From assembly GCF_905475345.1 (NCBI RefSeq), contig NC_066588.1:5022501-5086500 (forward strand): DNA of 64,000 nucleotides, in the 5' to 3' direction. The position numbers and the translations under genes were made by a program. Position 1 is the stretch's first letter. The number at the start of each line of letters is the position of its first letter. The DNA is from Vespula vulgaris (taxonomy: Eukaryota; Arthropoda; Insecta; Hymenoptera; Vespidae). This document shows, one piece after another, positions 37,988-51,300 of the stretch. The notes beneath the pieces are model-generated. The model worked only from the letters and a program-made list of their open reading frames with translations, made no database searches and was not told where the DNA came from.

Positions 37988-40900
37988 AAAATCACTTGGG
38001 AACTTTTGACCTATCTCTGTATACTTGTGCGTGTTGGATATCAACATACGTATCTTTCTCGATTATAACAACTCATCGATCTTTACACGTTATGATTGCA
38101 TGTTTCTTGTTCCTTAAAATAAAATCGTTTTTCGGTCGAGATATGGTAATTATTTTATTCGTTTTCATTTGTTTGCTTATTTATCATCAATGAAAATGAA
38201 AAGAAAAAAATAAAACAATTTCGTTCAATAAGATTATTTTATTCAAATATTATTCGCTCGGAGTTGACAACGACGAATAAAACTGATAGAAGAGTTTTAT
38301 AAATTAAACAGGTAAAAGAAAAAGATGACGTCAAACTTGTAGAAAGTATATATAACTCGATCGAAAAACGAACTTCGAAGAAGTACGTTCACTTTATCTC
38401 TCGTTCTTTTCGAAAACTTATTTATTTATTTTATTTAGAAATATCACGAGGGAACGATGATGAAATTAGAAGTAAAAGTTACAAACAGTAATTTGTTATC
38501 TGTTGACCAATGGAGGAACTCCTATATTGGTCTTCTTATTATCAAATATTTTTGGAAAGTTTTATTATTTTATCGAATATCGAAACAGGATAGGTGGATA
38601 GAAGCAGAACTATTTTAACGATCTTGGAATGAATGCAACATTTTCTAAATATAAAGCGTAAAATTTAATTCGAATGTATCGTCAATGTCGTCCTGAATAT
38701 TTCTTCGTTAGTAAACGTAAATTGGTCCACGTCGCATTGCGGAGGCGGTCAAAGCTCTATAGAAAAGGAAAAAGAGAAAAAGAAAGAAAAAGAACGAGTA
38801 AAGGAAGTCGTTGGCTCGAATCGTAAGTACCGTGAGAACCGGAATCATCTCTTTGATTATACATGGAACAACATAATCACCGCAACGCTATTCAAGGCCG
38901 TTCCAAGAAAGGTGATTCATCATGTGACCGTGAACAGTGGCACGTTAACGATCGTTTTAGAAATTTCAATGTAACTCTTAAAACGTGAGAAAGGGAGAAC
39001 GATAAAATTAAACGAAGTTAACGATAACATTGATCATTTCAAAATCAAACGAGATGTTTTCAAAGTTGATGATTGAAAAATTTTAATTTCATCATTCGCG
39101 AATTACATCACGTTTTTGTTCTTATCAGAATTTACACAAGAAATAAATGATAACAGACAGAATATATATATATATATATATTTACACTCTCGTTTCGTTA
39201 AAATTTTCTCGCGACAGAGGTCGGTTTAAATGAAGGAGAATAATAGGAAGGGGAAGGACAAAGGACCCGACGAGGATTGAATTGAAACTTTAAGAAAACA
39301 AAGATATCGTTAGAGGACGTTGGATCAGTTTAGATAAAGAATCGGGAATGATAATTGAATAAAACACGAAGCACATGCAATGCGTCTTCGCACTAAAGTG
39401 ACAGAGTCTTGGCCAAAGAACAAGGTTTATCGAGTACACGTGGCATTGAGAATCTTTCGTATTTGGCTTGACTTTTTGATTTCATCGTATAATCCTTTTA
39501 ATCTTACACCCCTTGTTAAATACCTTCGTAGATTTGTGAACATGACGATGGCCTTATGCCATTTGGCGACAAAAGATCGCAAATTTGTAAACGTCATCTC
39601 GCTAATCTTCTTAATAAATCACGATTCTTGACGATGATCGATGAGTTAGCTTCTATCAACTAGTTGATGAAAAACTCTCAGGCGACTATGCGTTATATTC
39701 AGTTCTCGTAACATTGCTGGAAAAATTGTGGTAATGTGCGTAAGCGAAAGCAACGACTGTTAAAGAAAAAAAGAAATATATTTATCATTGATCTCGAACA
39801 TAATGAGCTCGTGATATACATTCTCGTATTATTATCGTAAGAAAATTAAATCTCGATCAATTTTCGATTATAGAAAATTATATAAAAGAAAAAAATTATA
39901 AATTTTTTTCATGTATATTAAAACGAACTCCAACCTCGATATTATTTATTATTTCTTTATTTTCCTCTCTTTTTAATTCATTTTTCACATGGTATATATT
40001 AATGCGCATTCTAAAAGTTTAATTGTTTTTTTTATCTCGTTCGACCTTTCATCTTTTCTACTCCCCTTTTCCCACGTTACTTGCCATTCACAAAACAAAC
40101 TGATTGACCTTTACCTGTGACCTAGATCCCTCTTATCACTCCACATCCTATGTGTTCCTTCGTTATAACTATCCAGATCATTCTCATTACGATCATTTCT
40201 GCTCAGGTCGATTCTGTGAGGCAAATTAAAGCCAAGTATGTTGCTGTTAAGTAATTCCTCCGGGAAAACTGTCTCATCTTGGGGAAATCGTATTCTTCGG
40301 CCTACTCCATAAAATTATTTTCATTTGTAATGAAACTTCGTGTATATGTGCGTGGAAAATTGTATATACATATATATAGTTTACATATTTTGTGCATGCA
40401 TATATACAGACACAAAAATATGTCTTTTGTTTTGTGAATATATCAAAATTTAGCAATAAAACAAAGAAATAGAAAAATAACGAGACAAATAGTCAATACA
40501 AATGAATACGTAAAGAATTACCAAGATAACAGGACGATGTAATCACTATGTCAACGTTTTGTTGATTCATAATACAATACGACGACACAACTTATACACT
40601 CCGCGTAAAAAAAAAAAAAATAATGACGAAAAACAACAAAGTGACACTAATTTGTGTGACCAAACTCCGAATTCTTTCCAGGAATGAAAATTTCACTTAG
40701 AGTCTGATCAGTTGAACAAACGACTGAATAATGAGCATCGACGATCGAGAATGTCAGATAAATTTTCCAAATGAACAAACAAACAAGTGGGAGACCATAA
40801 ATGAAAATAAGTGATTGTGATAAGCAGACTCTTTACGGATCGTGAAAGGTCATTTGTGTGACGATAAGAAAGAAAGAATGAAAAAGAAGAAAAAAGAAGA

Positions 40901-41155
40901 AAAAAAGAATAAAATGACTTATTGCAAATTTCAAAGGCAGTACTTATTTTCATAAATTCAATGAAAATACAAATAAAAGTAATTGTCCTAAAATAAATAA
41001 AATTATATGTACGTACATATACAAATACATATATATATTCCATTATTATTATTATTATTATTATTTAATTAGAATTATATTATATATAACCATATTTAAA
41101 GTGTATACGATATAAAATATATATGTAAAAATATATTTTTTATTATATAATTACG

Positions 41156-41158
<3 letters not shown>

Positions 41159-41188
<30 letters not shown>
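41159..41188. repeat. (AT)n microsatellite
   Basis: About 30 bp of alternating AT in a wider AT-rich segment. Confidence 0.85.
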
Positions 41189-41196
<8 letters not shown>

Positions 41197-42617
41197 TCAT
41201 ATTTAATTATTACAGTATTTAAATAATGGCAAGTCACACACACGCGCACGTGCGTATACATATATACACTGTTTCTTACTATAGTACCTCAGTTTTTACA
41301 AATAAATAAATGTAAATAGACTTCTCGTGAAATCCTTTCTTTCTTTAATTCTCAGTCTTTCACGTAACGAAAAACTTCGATGATTCATTATTCGTTAACA
41401 TTTCTAAACGATCTGTATGTTCATTTCCAGGCACAAACAACGATAATATAATCGTATGATCGTTTAATCATTCGTTTCTCGAGCAAAAATAGAAGAACAA
41501 GAAGCATGATTAGAATAACAATGATGAAAGAAAGATGGGTAGAATCTTTTTTCTAAAATTAAAAAAGAAAAAAAGAAAGAGAAGAAAGGAAGAAGAAAAG
41601 AAAATACAAGATAATAGGATATTTCGTAAAACATAAACGTATTACAAATTTGTTTCATCTCGAGAATCGAGTCAGATTTTCGTTCTCTTTTCGATGAGTT
41701 ACACGCTTTTCCAGAAATATCTTTAATCTGTTTCTCCTTCATGTATTAAAGAGAGAAAGAGAGACAGAGAAACAAAGAGAGATAGGTAGCAGACAGATAG
41801 CAGGCAGGCAGACAAGCAGGTAGCAGACAGATAGACATACAGAGAGAGGAGGGAAAGAGAGGGAGAGAGATAGAAAGAGGGAGGGAAGGAGAGGGGGAAA
41901 GAGAAAAGAGAGAGAGGGAGAGAGTCTGTAGTGAACGGAACTACAGAAAATATCAAATTATGTAATCGATAAAGATGAAGTCTACCGAAAATCAAATTAC
42001 TTAGATGAATAATTCATCAATACATTGTACAAATTACCCACCGACATATCGAAAAAATAAGTAAATAATTATAAAAAATAAAAAAGAAATGAAACATTTT
42101 GCACATGTATCGAATGTTTATTTATATGAATGTATGAATGAATCTTTGTTTTTCCCCCACAATCATGTTCGTCAAGGACCACGTTGAATTTAACTATACG
42201 ACGACCATGACCTTACTTTACTTCCGTTTTTGAATTTTTTATCTGCGGTGTATGTGTGTGTGTGTGTGGTATCGCGTGGGCGCGCGTGCGTACGTTTAAA
42301 TCGTTGAAACATAGCGCGCTCGCGCACGGGTGTACAAAGTAAGGTGCAATGCAGCAAGTTTGGATCACGTCACGACATACTTTCTTTATTCTTTCGTAAC
42401 TTCTTACGTTGTTATCGACGATTCGAAGATTAAGTATCTTTTGAGTAGCATTCGACTCGTAGTTATTCTCATCGTAAATAATAACATTTATTATACGTTC
42501 GTAGCTCACAATAGAATATGAGAGAAGAGAAAACAAAGAAAAAAAAAGTGACAAATATAAGATGGTATATCTTCGATGTGCCATTGGAGAAACTTTCTAA
42601 TGTAATTACTTACTAAC

Positions 42618-44832
42618 CTTTGACTAGCTTGCCGGTACCATTTTTTGTGTCCTGTAGGATCATTATCATTTTGCGGTGTCGATGGTGACACGTTTCCATG
42701 ATCACCATGCGAATTACAGTTCTCCAGTTCCATGATCAACTGTAAAAATGTTAAGAAACAAAAATAACGTGTTCGTTGACAAACTTTTCCTTTCTCAAGT
42801 TTTATATTTTGTCAATGAACGATAAACGTATTTTTATTATTTTGATTTTTAATTTATCAAGAATGAATTGTTCTTCATATTATTTATAAGAATGTTTTAA
42901 ACGAGTTATTTTGCAATAAGACGCGAAAGAGAGTGAGGTTAACCAAGCTGTTACCAAAGCTGCAACATTTCGCAATAAACGTTTATCAACGCGTTGTTTT
43001 TTCTTTTAGTATGAGTCAGATAGTACTTTTTATTTTTTCATAAAAAACAATTCAATTACGATCGTAGTTATTATTACGAAATAATTTCGAATTTAATAAT
43101 CGAAAAGAGTTGGAAATAATATATATACTTGCAAATACAAAACCGACAAGATCTCATTATAACTGGACATCACTATTGGATGCAGACAAAGTAGCAAGAT
43201 TCGATTGATTATTAGAAAACCTGATACGCACTTGTTCTTTCTGATTATACCGGATTGTGGATGACACTTTTTTTAATCATTATCACGATATTCCTTCTAA
43301 ATAAATATTTATGGAAATGTCTACTTGTTCTATTAGATACGGTATCATATGTTATCATGATGCAAAGATAATAGATATGAAATTATTAGATAATTAATTA
43401 AAACAGAACATAAGAAAAAAAAGGGACGATAATTAATTCGATGAAAAATAAGAAATTAAACAATTGAACGATTCTCTCTTTTTCATCGTTATTTCTATTC
43501 GTATAACGCTCGAAAATTGTGTGAACAGCCATTTCTTTTGTTCTCGCTTCCAACGATAAATTGAATTAAAATTCGTACCTAGCAAGATCGTTCGTTCTAC
43601 GTAGAGTTCTTTGAGAAAAAAACACAGCGTAATTTAAAAAGTCTTTTCTGAGAATTTCTAAATAGAATTTATCGGGCGCCAACCTGTCATCGGTAGGTAC
43701 ATATATCGAAAAAAAACACGATCACAACCACGCACTGTGCAGATTTGTCGCAGACTGAGGTCAATTCACTGAACTGCGTTGACCTCGGTGCAGGTATACC
43801 AATCGAACGGTGAAAAATGTAACTACATTGATTCGTACTTTCTTAACTTTAGGTGCGCGCCAAATCTTATACGTTATCCTTGTTTTTCTGACAACGAAAG
43901 AAAAGGAAAGATAACACATACATCTTTCGTAGCACGAATCAAATTCACATAGACGATGAAATAATTGGTTCTTACGTTTTTTTATTGACCAATGAGAATG
44001 CGAGAATAGATTGTATAAATGTATTTGGAATTTCTACACAATTTCGATCGAAATCAATAACTTCGTATCGATAAATTTTAACGAATGATTTTTACAAATG
44101 AATCGATTTTCAAAAATTTATTCTATAGGAGATCAAATTGATTCATCGATCGTTTCTTTATACTCATCTCATTCGTATATTTAATTAAAATACGCATAGG
44201 TATACTATATCAGACGATCGATAAAGAATATCGTAGTGAATCTATAAGAATTAAAATTATCATTATAATATTTGTGCGTGTAGAAAAATTTCATATTTAC
44301 GCGCGTGATTTGTTTTGGAATATGCGCGCCATTTTTTGCGATTGTATCATTGATCTCATAATAGAATTCACAAAAGAGAAATGAATAATAGAGGATGATA
44401 GGAATAGGAGAACATTTGAAAAAATTATATTAAAGGAAAAATGGATACGTTTAAACATTGATAAAAAGAAGAATAAAAATTATAAGGTAGGAAAGGAGAT
44501 AAAATGTAATTGAAATGGTTTAGTCGATCGATGACGATCGAACTTCACGTATTCCTCTTCAATCGATATAAGCGATCGATGTATGATCGAAAAATGAAAA
44601 AGATGGTATATAGTGATAGTAATATAATTATCAGAGAAATGATTTGCACCTGCCGGATGTTCGAAGCGCGGATAAGACGCGGATCACTTTGACCCATCGA
44701 GGCAACGGACGACGAATTCGTCCGTAGCGCCGTGTGTAAACCGTCCGTCCGCCGTTGCCCGAACGCCAAAATCCGAGGTAAAAGCCCGTACTTCGCAATT
44801 TTCGCGAACTTCCACGCGTCCGTAGTACTCAT
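42618..44832 (-). CDS. Two upstream coding exons, probably a distal alternative N-terminus of NT5C2
   Basis: Minus-strand exon 44832-44650 begins with ATG (MSTTDAWKFAKIAKYGLLPR) in a GC-rich island and stays open for 61 codons. It ends CGGCAG followed by GTGCAA, a weak donor, in phase 0. Exon 42739-42618 follows a TTTTTACAG acceptor and reads LIMELENCNSHGDHG, then GHKKWYRQASQ, ending at CAAAG/GTTAGT in phase 2. The two join in frame. The next same-strand gene is NT5C2, whose acceptor at 33234 needs exactly phase 2, so a 694-residue long isoform is possible. I do not recognise the sequence and no domain is visible. The alternatives are an unrelated gene with exons I failed to see, or 5' exons of the minus-strand gene further left. 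Coding status rests on open frames and splice phase only. Confidence 0.5.
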
Positions 44833-45433
44833 CGCGTTGAGCACGATTGGAACGTAGACTTCGACTCTCCTGTGCACGAGCAATTACGTTGCATCGTTTC
44901 TGTTGCGTAAAATTAATCCGATTTAGGTGACCTCGACGTAACATAACCTATAAATCCGCCTTGGACTACCGCCTCTGCCCGTCGTTTTGATCATTCTTTG
45001 GAAGCTTACACAAGCGTGGGGTATCGACGCATGTAGTCCTTTTTTTCAAAAATATATTTTCTCCCTCTTATGAACTATCCTCGAGGTCTTCTCGACATTT
45101 TCCATGTATTATTTGGGGGATGCTTTCTATCGAGAGAGCGGGAAGCTAACTTCGACTCTCTTGGGCTTGCGGCCCAACCCACTTTTTAATCGGTGATTTT
45201 TTTTTCTACGTGGATTCTTTAATTCGTCCTACGAACGTATTATATTTTGAAAAGAGTCTCGTCGAAGGATCGACGAACGTTCTTCGCATGACAATTTGAC
45301 AATCGAAATCCTTGCGTTACGACTCTTTTCCTTTCTACTTCATTCTTCTCTCGATTTCCCTCACAATTTAATATTTTATCCTTTAGGGACCCAATTAGTG
45401 CGATGACATAACATAACCTTCCTCTCCATGTGA

Positions 45434-45438
<5 letters not shown>

Positions 45439-45473
<35 letters not shown>
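45439..45473. repeat. (GA)n microsatellite
   Basis: About 35 bp of uninterrupted GA followed by TG-rich sequence. Confidence 0.93.
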
Positions 45474-45476
<3 letters not shown>

Positions 45477-45545
45477 ATGTTTGTGTGTGTATGTAAAGAG
45501 AGAGAGAAAGAAAGGGAAATTATTTAGGAACATTCTTTTTTTTTG

Positions 45546-45546
45546 T

Positions 45547-45585
<39 letters not shown>

Positions 45586-45587
45586 TG
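45546..45587. repeat. (TTTA)n tetranucleotide microsatellite
   Basis: About ten TTTA units. Confidence 0.94.
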
Positions 45588-46417
45588 GTTACATATTAAG
45601 AAGTAATTTTGTAATATACTCGTATGTGTGTGTATATTATCTCGTCTTTTATCGTATGTTTCGTTCCATTTATTACGCACTTATCATTGTTACTTCTGAC
45701 ATTCAACGCGCGCTATTTTTCTTGTCATATTTTTTGTCTAATATAATTAGTATCATTTTTATTTATATTTAAATAAATATTCATTTTCGTACTATACAAA
45801 TACTAAGTTTGTCAAATTGATTTGTTATTTCTATTTTGTTACCGATTTCTTAATAAATTTCTTTTCCACATAATCTATTTGTGTTTTATTAGTCTTCTTT
45901 ATTCATTTATATAGAAAAAATGATATATTTTTACATAGGATATATTTTTACATTTAGGATATATTTTCTACAATAATTCTAGGATCTAACATTGCACTGT
46001 AATAGTTATTCATTAGTTGATTTTATTATTTATTTATTATCATTGAAACATTATTCTCTTTAATAAATTATATCTTTATTTATTTATTTTAGTCATTAGA
46101 TTGATTATTTATATTTATTCATTACATATTATCATTCAATATCAATTTATTTCATGTTAAGTGAAGAATTGATTATGGTGTATTATAAATGTAGTTTTTT
46201 TGCACACGTTTTTAAACTTGTGTAAATATGATTAATGTTCAGTACACAATATTTGTTGATCTTATTATAAGACAATAGATATAAGTAAACTACAATTTTT
46301 TATAATATATCAATAATAATTCATTGCAATTTCTTTTAATAATTATCAAGCAATGGTGTACTAAGACATCGATCTACATAATATTTGCAAAGTAAGAGTA
46401 TTAAGCCAGTCTGAAAA

Positions 46418-48271
46418 ATGAATAATCAAGCGTTCAGTTTGGCAGAAAAGCTTATACCTTCTACATATGTGCAACAAGGTTTAAATGCAAAGAAAACTCG
46501 CGAAAACCATATAAGACATTTTATTGAACATGTATGTATTACTTGTAGCTATAAAATACTATATCAAATTATATATTTCTATTCGTGAATAGAAATGTAT
46601 GTTATAAATTTTTACAAAACATAGAGACAATGGCCAGAAGAGGGATGGGATGACGCAACAATAGAAGCTTTTCTCTCTGATCTTTCGCAAATGGATAGCA
46701 ACAATTTTCCTTCTAACTGTAGTGTCGGAGAACGTGAAGCAAGAATTGCATCGAATATAGTAGCAAGGAGACATTTTCGCATGGGGCATGGAATTGGTAG
46801 ATCAGGTGATCTAGAAGAAGTACAACCAAAAGCTGCTGGTAGCAGTCTCATGTATAAATTAACAAATGCTTTGGTACTGGAAGTAATACGTTATATGGGT
46901 AAGAAAAAGAATATTTTCTATATTGCATTCTTTTCTTTTTAGAAAAATTTAATTAAACATTCATACTTGTAGGTGTAAAAAGTATAGCTGGTTGTTTCTT
47001 ATCTCCTATGGCTACAGGCATGAGTTTAGTATTATGTATGTTGACTCTCAAACAAGGTAGACCACGAGCAAAGTATGTTTTATGGCCTCGAATCGATCAA
47101 AAATCAAGTTTCAAGTCTATAATTACAGCAGGTTTAGAACCTGTAGTAATAGAAATGCAAATAGTTGGAGATGAATTAAAAACAGATATGCAAAGACTTG
47201 AAGCCCAAATGGTAGCTCTTGGAGAAAGCGTAGCCTGTGTACTTACAACGACAAGTTGCTTTGCACCTAGAGCATGTGATTCGGTTGATTTGATTGCAGT
47301 TTTGTGTACGCAATATAATATACCCCATTTAGTAAATAATGCCTATGGGTAAGAACTTAGCAATGTTCTTTTAACGATTCCTAAATATTTCTCATACAGG
47401 TAAGAATTAGGTACATTTTACTATATTGTTAAAAGGTTACAGAGTACAAGATGTATGCGTCTCATACAAGAGGCATCGCGTAAGGGGCGTGTTGATGCAT
47501 TTGTTCAAAGTACAGATAAAAATTTTCTTGTACCCGTGGGTGGCGCAGTAATTGGATCATTTGATAAAAACCTTTTGGATCGTATATCAAAAATGTATCC
47601 AGGTCGTGCAAGTGCAAGTTCTACTATGGATGTTATGATAACATTGTTGAGCCTTGGCATAGCAGGATATAAGCAACTTATTGCCGAACGTAAAGAAATG
47701 TATTCTTATCTTAAAGAGGAACTTGGAAAATTAGCAGCAAGGCATGGAGAACGTTTATTAGATACAAAAGGAAATCCAATATCCATGGGGATGACATTAC
47801 AGTGTTTAAGTCATCAACATGATAATAAGCAAGTTACGACCCTAGGATCAATGTTGTTCCTTCGTAATGTTAGTGGTACTAGAGTAATCACTACAACAGA
47901 CTCTAAGCACATTGTTTCGCACAAGTTTGAAGGTTGTAATCATTATTATCGCCTTTTTTTGTTTATCATTGAACACTTGTCTATATTTTAAAATCATATT
48001 TTTAGGATGGGGTGCTCATAACAGTAATTATCCAGTACCGTACCTAACTGTTGCTGCAGCTTTAGGTATGAAAAGATCAGATGTTGATGCATTTATACAA
48101 AGACTAGATAAAGCATTAACAAAAGTACGAAGGCGATCCGCTTCAGTAACTCCAACAGCATCACTTGCTGGATCCAGTATTAATGGAGATGCTGGTGGTG
48201 CTGGTGGCCCAGGTGAATCCAGCACAGCTTCAACCAGCCGAGCAAGTAGTAAAGATAGTTTAAGAAAATGA
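46418..48271 (+). CDS. SEPSECS: O-phosphoseryl-tRNA(Sec) selenium transferase (SepSecS)
   Basis: Five exons join in frame: 46418-46531, 46625-46898, 46973-47348, 47436-47932 and 48006-48271, giving 508 residues (human 501). Conserved blocks run the full length: MDSNNF, VGEREARIASNIVARRHFR, HGIGRSGDLEEVQPKAAGSS, PMATGMSL, WPRIDQKSSFKS, TTSCFAPR and HLVNNAYG. The PLP-binding lysine is visible in QSTDKNFLVPVGG (Lys283, human Lys284), followed by KMYPGRASAS and TLLSLG. Known of the enzyme: with PLP and selenophosphate it converts Sep-tRNA(Sec) to Sec-tRNA(Sec) in the cytosol. All active-site blocks I can recognise are intact. The last 45 residues are a Ser/Thr/Gly-rich tail (SASVTPTASLAGSS) unlike the human C-terminus. 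The exon 4 donor GTTGTA is weak but is fixed by phase. AATAAA lies 75 nt after the stop. Its presence is notable because Hymenoptera are reported to lack selenoproteins. Confidence 0.95.
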
Positions 48272-48322
48272 ACCGTAATCAACGCAACTGGTCAGTCAAA
48301 TCAGCACATTAATATTAATTTG

Positions 48323-48340
48323 TAAGTAGTTTACTACTTA
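48323..48340 (+). other. Small perfect stem-loop in the SEPSECS 3' UTR
   Basis: TAAGTAGT, a TT loop and ACTACTTA form an 8-bp perfect stem starting 52 nt after the stop and ending 5 nt before the AATAAA signal. It lacks the non-Watson-Crick core of a SECIS element. Function unknown; chance is possible in AT-rich DNA. Confidence 0.5.
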
Positions 48341-48345
48341 CAATT

Positions 48346-48351
48346 AATAAA
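48346..48351 (+). promoter_or_regulatory. Polyadenylation signal AATAAA of SEPSECS
   Basis: A canonical hexamer 75 nt downstream of the SEPSECS stop codon. Confidence 0.6.
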
Positions 48352-51300
48352 TTTTTCATATCTCTGCATAATGACTTGTATCAAAACAATAATCTTTAAC
48401 TTGATTATAAAGGTGGAATATTTTTCTATATAATATCATTTAAAATTTACATATGTGAATATAAAAAATTTTCTGCCATACTATTTTTTTTATACATTAA
48501 TTAATAATTTTTATTTCTCTATGAAAAAATATAATTATTTGATATTTAAAAATTTTTCTTAAAAAATTTACTATTCGTATATTATAAAAAAATATGACTC
48601 ATGTTTTTAAAACAAATATATAAGATACAATACATGTTGCAGAAATATGGAATAAATAATGAGCTGATCTGTCTGTCCACTTGCGTTGTGATATTGTCAA
48701 TTCCTATCTTAAGAGACAAGGCAATGGGATGTTAAGTAAATGATATTAAGTGAATGTCAAAGTTAATGCAAAGGAATCAAGAAATAAGAATACAACATTT
48801 TCTTAGTTATCTGTTACAAGATATTCAATTATATATGCGCTGGTCGCAAAAATCATTATGAATTGTTTACAAATTTATATTTTTTGTGAAACAAAAAAAT
48901 GAAAATTGTTCTTGTGTACAATTTACTTCTAGCTTATCATGTTGTAAGATATAATATTAAGTTTTATATTCTGTGTTGTATAAGTAGAACTTCTGTAGAT
49001 AATTCATAACAAATAACGAACTATTGTGTTGCCATAATTAATCTTAATAATATTTTTTCATTATCTAATTTTGACATACAATTTATTCCTATAAATATTG
49101 CTTATATAATTTAAAAAATAATTCTATATTTGAAGAAAACATATTAATATAAACGTTTGGTACTTTTGTTTTCTTTTAGGGAGAATTATATGTCAAAGGA
49201 AATAGTGAGATTATACGTTACTGATTGTAAAAAGAAACTTTAATGATAATATAATTGCCTGATTGTATCAATACAGTAATAATACAAGTTTGAAGCATGA
49301 TACATGAAAGTTGAGCACATGCTATAAAAAAAAATCATAAATAATTTTTATGAATATCAGCAATATAAACAACATATTTCTTTTTTAAAATGTTTGAATG
49401 ATTATAAATATATTATTATAAGTATTTACTTCAAGTTCTTGCAAAGATATAATATTATCATTTCATGAATCATGCAATACTTTTTAATATGTCTCTTTAA
49501 AATCCAAATTATTATTATTAACATAATGATAATATAATCGAAAATTTTTATTTTTATTACATATATTTATTCCATTAGAAAATCTATTATATTGTGGTTT
49601 AATACAATATGAATTATGTTTTGTTAAATAAGGTAGAAAGTATAATAATTCATGTATATTATGAAATTGCAAATACCACATGTCCCCATTTAACATCAGC
49701 TAAGAAAAGTAGAGAGAATTAATAATAGTATATACTTCAAATTTAAATTAAATAATACATAATACCATACCAACTGAACACAATCAATCATTTTTTCGAT
49801 ATATATACACATATATGTAAAAAAAATATAAATATATGTATACAGATGTGCAAACAAATTTCACAGTAAACTACAGGTATGACAGCTTGATATTAAAATC
49901 ATATGATAATTAGTAATAATTTGAGGAAGAATACATTTCAAATATTCAATCAAGTCTAATAACAACATCAATAAAGAATGTTATAAAATAGAAGAAAATA
50001 CACTTCTCAAAATTTCTTTTTTTTATAGATCATCTAAGTAGAAAAATATATTTATAATTGTATGGATTATTAATTAGAAAAAAATGAATGCATAATGATC
50101 TTAATGTAGAATAAAAGAAATATGTTTAGCATAAAAAATATGCATTAGCTATTACACTAGCTCGTGTTTAATCGAACGTTTCTTCATATCTATTAATTTT
50201 CTAGTCTAAAATATTCTCATGAACATACTTGTAATTTTTTCTTTAGAAAAAAAAAACGACATTAGAGAACGATATTAGTTACTATTCAACAGAATTCCCA
50301 AATGACATAACAAAATTTGTTATTTATTCATATCGCAATACATAATACTGTTAATATTACTACCCAAGTTTATAAAGATATATTCATTATTGATACTGAT
50401 TTTGTTTGCAATAAACAAAATTAAACATTTTATACATACACTGCTAGTTTACAGATAATACGCAAATTTTCATTAGCATTGTTCAAAATGTATTTATATC
50501 TAGTGTTATGTTCTTAAAATATATTTATAACAAGCCAAAGACAAAGCAATATTATGCACCAAAATGATAAAAGTATTAGTCACATTATCACTTTATCATT
50601 AAATGAGTTGGATGCTAGGAGAAAGCATTTAAACTATATTTAATTATATGTTTTGCTTAGCTTCCTTTTATAGTTATTAATTTAATTATTTAGATTTAAC
50701 ATAGTTCTTGAGAAAAACATTAAGAGATAGAATTGTTACTATAAGCAAATCATATGTGCTATGATAAGCTATATATATATGTGTGTGTTTATATATGTAT
50801 ATATATATATGTGTGTGTATACATACATATATCTATACATATATATATAAATATATTAATGTTACAGTAATATATTTACTATCGAAACTGATACTTAACA
50901 ATTATGAAAAGTACTTTAGTATAAGTGGTATCATCATACCAATGACTTTCCTATGTAAATAAAATATAATTTTTTTTTTATTTCTTTCTGATTATAAAAT
51001 CATTAATCGTTAAAAAAGGCACCTAATACATATATGCATACATATTGAATTATATGCCTTTTACACAAACAACGATTTTATGGACCTAATGTTCTACTAC
51101 ACTTAAGTTTTCTATGTCTAAAAAAGTTAAATTTGTTATATCATTGTTACTTATAATGCGTAACTATATTGTTGTTCAGCATAAAACATATGTAAGTTAT
51201 ACTGTGTAATTTTAAATTTATTGCAATGAATGCATACATTCAGAGCATTGTTTATTATTCAAAATGTTATAATAAAACTATTATTGGCAGACTTATATTC

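Larger units (their letters stand above)
33577..42617. other. Gene-poor stretch (intergenic, or first intron of a long NT5C2 transcript)
   Basis: No exon could be firmly assigned. The stretch includes short dispersed TACA/TATA repeats near 35.1 kb, a GC-richer segment at 35.3-35.7 kb open on both strands, a (TC)n tract, an inverted repeat at 37846-37987, (AT)n near 41.16 kb and a GA/CAG-rich purine segment at 41.75-41.93 kb. If the exons at 42.6 and 44.8 kb belong to NT5C2, this is its first intron. Confidence 0.5.
44833..46417. other. Intergenic region between the minus-strand first exon and SEPSECS
   Basis: A GC-rich promoter-like segment to about 45.0 kb gives way to AT-rich DNA. Contains a (GA)n run, a (TTTA)n run and no visible exon. 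Confidence 0.55.

Noticed and set aside
41730..41940. Purine-rich segment with CAG-containing near-repeats, considered as a CRISPR-like or satellite array
   Set aside because: Units are irregular (GCAGACAGATA variants) without spacers; this is a degenerate microsatellite in a eukaryotic genome.
48323..48340. Possible SECIS element after SEPSECS
   Set aside because: The stem is too short and lacks the tandem G-A core; SepSecS itself has no in-frame UGA.
49484..49696. 70-codon minus-strand frame in the SEPSECS-MOGS interval
   Set aside because: Asn/Tyr-rich composition follows from AT-rich DNA; no family resemblance or splice context.
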